From Rhodothermales bacterium (GTDB lineage Bacteria > Bacteroidota > Rhodothermia > Rhodothermales > Bin80), in contig OX638318.1 in assembly GCA_951812585.1 (NCBI GenBank), forward strand, positions 3,104,810 through 3,168,809: a stretch of 64,000 nt of DNA, given 5' to 3'. The notes under the pieces are model-generated. The model saw nothing but the letters and a program-made list of their open reading frames with translations. It was not told the DNA's origin and made no database searches. The position numbers were made by a program, and so were the translations under genes. Shown in pieces: positions 62,655 through 64,000 of this stretch; position 1 is the stretch's first letter; every line of letters starts with the position of its first letter.

Positions 62655-63118
62655 CGTGCACCGCCTGCATAGACCTGTGCAAATATAGCATACGAGGGCC
62701 AAACGGATCGCCAAACACCACGCGCCTCGCGCAACATTCCATGCGGTGCGGGGTATCACCGTCTGCGACCCGTTCTGTTACGACCTGTGCGGACTGCGGC
62801 GCCGTTCACACCCGGCCTTGCGCATGGCGCTGTGTTCATGCCGCGCTGCTGCCCCTTACGAAGGCAGTGCCCGGGCCAGGAGTGCTGCAGACTGGAGCGC
62901 TTTAGGGACTGTATAATCGCGGCTGCCACGTAGAATTAATTCCTACCCACGAACAAGTGATCTTGCTGCCGGGAACCCTCCTGCAGCCAACCGTGCCACT
63001 GACAGCCCATCGACTGGCGCGCCTGCTGCTGGCAATCTCACTACTGACCGGGCCGGCGTCTACGCGACACTGATCTCCCGCACCGCGGAATCTCCTGCAC
63101 AAAACAAACACGTCCATT
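62655..63118. other. Divergent intergenic region, pyrC / response regulator
   Basis: 464 bases. The left end carries the pyrC promoter candidate. TATAAT at 62912-62917 could be a -10 box for the regulator gene, some 200 bases from its ATG, but no -35 box is convincing. No gene is seen. Confidence 0.4.
62680..62687 (-). promoter_or_regulatory. Candidate -7 box upstream of pyrC
   Basis: On the minus strand TATATTTG exactly matches TAnnTTTG, the Bacteroidota -7 box, 26 bases before the pyrC ATG. TTTG sequences occur 12 and 24 bases farther upstream, neither at the ideal 19-21 base spacing. Confidence 0.35.
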
Positions 63119-63868
63119 ATGACAGTTCAAACCCTTGACCCCGGAGAGATTAACATCCTGATCGTAGAGGACGAAGAGGATGTCGCGGAAGTCGTACGTC
63201 ACTTCTTTGAAGAAGAAGGCTACAATGTATCGGTAGCTTATGATGGCGAGGAGGCACTGGCGAAGGCGAACCGCAAGGTCAACCTGATCCTGCTGGACAT
63301 CATGCTGCCTAAGATTGATGGCTTTGAAGTCTGCAGGCGCTTGCGGTCACGCATAGAGACCGAAAAGATCCCCATCATATTCTTCAGCGCCAAGGTCGAA
63401 GATGAGGATCAGATTCGCGGCCTCATGCTCGGCGGTGATGATTACCTGACCAAGCCCGCGGCGCCAGCCAGGATCCTAGCGCACGCTCATGCCGTGTTGC
63501 GCCGCTGCGGGGTTGAGCAGAGCAGCACATTGCAGGTGGATGGCCTCACGATCTATGAGGACGAGTTTCGCGCATCCATTGATGGCGAAGACGTTGGTGT
63601 CACGCTCACCGAGTTTCAGCTCCTCCTCTACCTGGTACGGCACCCCCGAAGAGCATTTCGGCGGAGACATCTGCTGGAAACGATCTGGAGGGATGCCATG
63701 ATGGTCACTGAGCGTACGGTGGATGCCCACATTAAGAACCTGCGCGAAAAGCTGGGCCCGTTCGCCGAAAACATTCAAACGGTCCGCGGTATAGGCTATC
63801 GCTTTGTGTACGATCGGGATGACGCCTACGATTTCGGGCGCGAAGATGCCCCGACGGAAACTGCATAG
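63119..63868 (+). CDS. OmpR/PhoB-type response regulator
   Basis: A 249-residue two-component regulator. The receiver domain spans ~12-128: acidic pocket in ILIVEDEEDV, phospho-acceptor Asp60 in LILLDIMLPKIDGFEV, Ser90 in IIFFSAK and Lys112 in DDYLTKP. The winged-helix output domain spans ~140-235 (VTLTEFQLLLYLVRHP, TERTVDAHIKNLREKLG, IQTVRGIGYRF). An acidic tail follows. Its last 23 bases overlap the start of the next gene, probably its cognate sensor kinase. Confidence 0.94.
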   Translation: MTVQTLDPGEINILIVEDEEDVAEVVRHFFEEEGYNVSVAYDGEEALAKANRKVNLILLDIMLPKIDGFEVCRRLRSRIETEKIPIIFFSAKVEDEDQIRGLMLGGDDYLTKPAAPARILAHAHAVLRRCGVEQSSTLQVDGLTIYEDEFRASIDGEDVGVTLTEFQLLLYLVRHPRRAFRRRHLLETIWRDAMMVTERTVDAHIKNLREKLGPFAENIQTVRGIGYRFVYDRDDAYDFGREDAPTETA

Positions 63869-64000
63869 GCCCGACCCTGGGCTGATTCCGAAGAGCCGCG
63901 GGCACCGCAGAAGCCTGCAATGGCTTCAAAAGCTCTGGGAAATAATCTTCCCGAGACGCGCATCCACGCAAACGTGGATGTTTCTGACGACCGTGCTTCT
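63846..64000 (+). CDS. Probable sensor histidine kinase, N-terminus (cut by window edge)
   Basis: From ATG 63846, in the +1 frame relative to the regulator, the frame stays open for 51 codons to the window end. It encodes a basic stretch (MPRRKLHRPDPG), an amphipathic part (LQWLQKLWEIIFPRRAS) and the beginning of a hydrophobic helix (TWMFLTTVL), the way small-linker kinases enter their first membrane segment. The overlap with the response regulator gene supports a cognate pair made together. The kinase core lies outside the window, so the call rests on position and start pattern. Confidence 0.55.
   Translation, partial: MPRRKLHRPDPGLIPKSRGHRRSLQWLQKLWEIIFPRRASTQTWMFLTTVL

Overview
The window is a GC-rich bacterial chromosome segment. 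Several secreted proteins end in the NYPNPFN-type C-terminal domain that serves as a type IX secretion (T9SS) sorting signal. Start regions mostly lack strong Shine-Dalgarno sequences, and a few upstream regions fit the Bacteroidota -33/-7 promoter pattern. I infer a free-living member of the Bacteroidota/Rhodothermota group. No rRNA, tRNA or CRISPR array could be supported.

Region 1 (1-14.3 kb) looks like an extracytoplasmic carbohydrate-oxidation locus. It holds the end of a nucleoside-type permease, a DUF1080 (3-keto-glycoside hydrolase-like) lipoprotein, a PQQ-propeller dehydrogenase with its own haem c, and a six-gene minus-strand run. That run, in transcription order, is a lipoprotein, a creatininase-family hydrolase, an unknown secreted protein, a 1,170-residue DUF1080-ThuA-sorbosone dehydrogenase-PKD chain, a cytochrome c and an SMP-30 lactonase. 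A LacI regulator is divergent from the run and has nested inverted repeats just before its start. The products suggest oxidation of sugars in the periplasm, lactone hydrolysis, electron transfer to cytochrome c and cleavage of keto-sugars. An MFS sugar porter and a sodium/solute symporter follow (14.5-17.5 kb).

Region 2 (17.5-27 kb) is general metabolism and signalling: a PgpH-type cyclic-di-AMP phosphodiesterase, a translationally coupled pair (pyrroline-5-carboxylate dehydrogenase and a diaminopentanoate dehydrogenase-like enzyme), a small methyltransferase, a LolC/E permease, MoaD-MoaE and PurC.

Region 3 (25.5-32 kb) is loosely packed. It contains the remains of at least two transposase genes, a short T9SS cargo protein with a decayed paralogue at 14 kb, an orphan sugar-ABC ATPase, a XerC/D-type recombinase and a 1.3 kb stretch with no recognisable gene.

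Region 4 (32-39.3 kb) has rhodanese, MiaA and a surface-glycan group: a Dpm1-like glycosyltransferase, GDP-fucose synthase and GDP-mannose 4,6-dehydratase (overlapping), a GT-C glycosyltransferase fused to a methyltransferase, and a second methyltransferase.

Region 5 (39.6-50.7 kb) is a tandem array of three paralogous ~1,070-residue T9SS-exported sortilin/BNR-propeller proteins. Each has the same ~200-residue domain inserted in the propeller. An IS110-family remnant follows.

Region 6 (51.5-64 kb) has two sodium-coupled transporters (NhaC and an AGCS symporter with an extra soluble domain), then tightly overlapping housekeeping runs on the minus strand (nrnA-pepA-pdxA, ddl-murF, pyrC), and a two-component regulator whose gene overlaps the start of a probable sensor kinase cut by the window edge.
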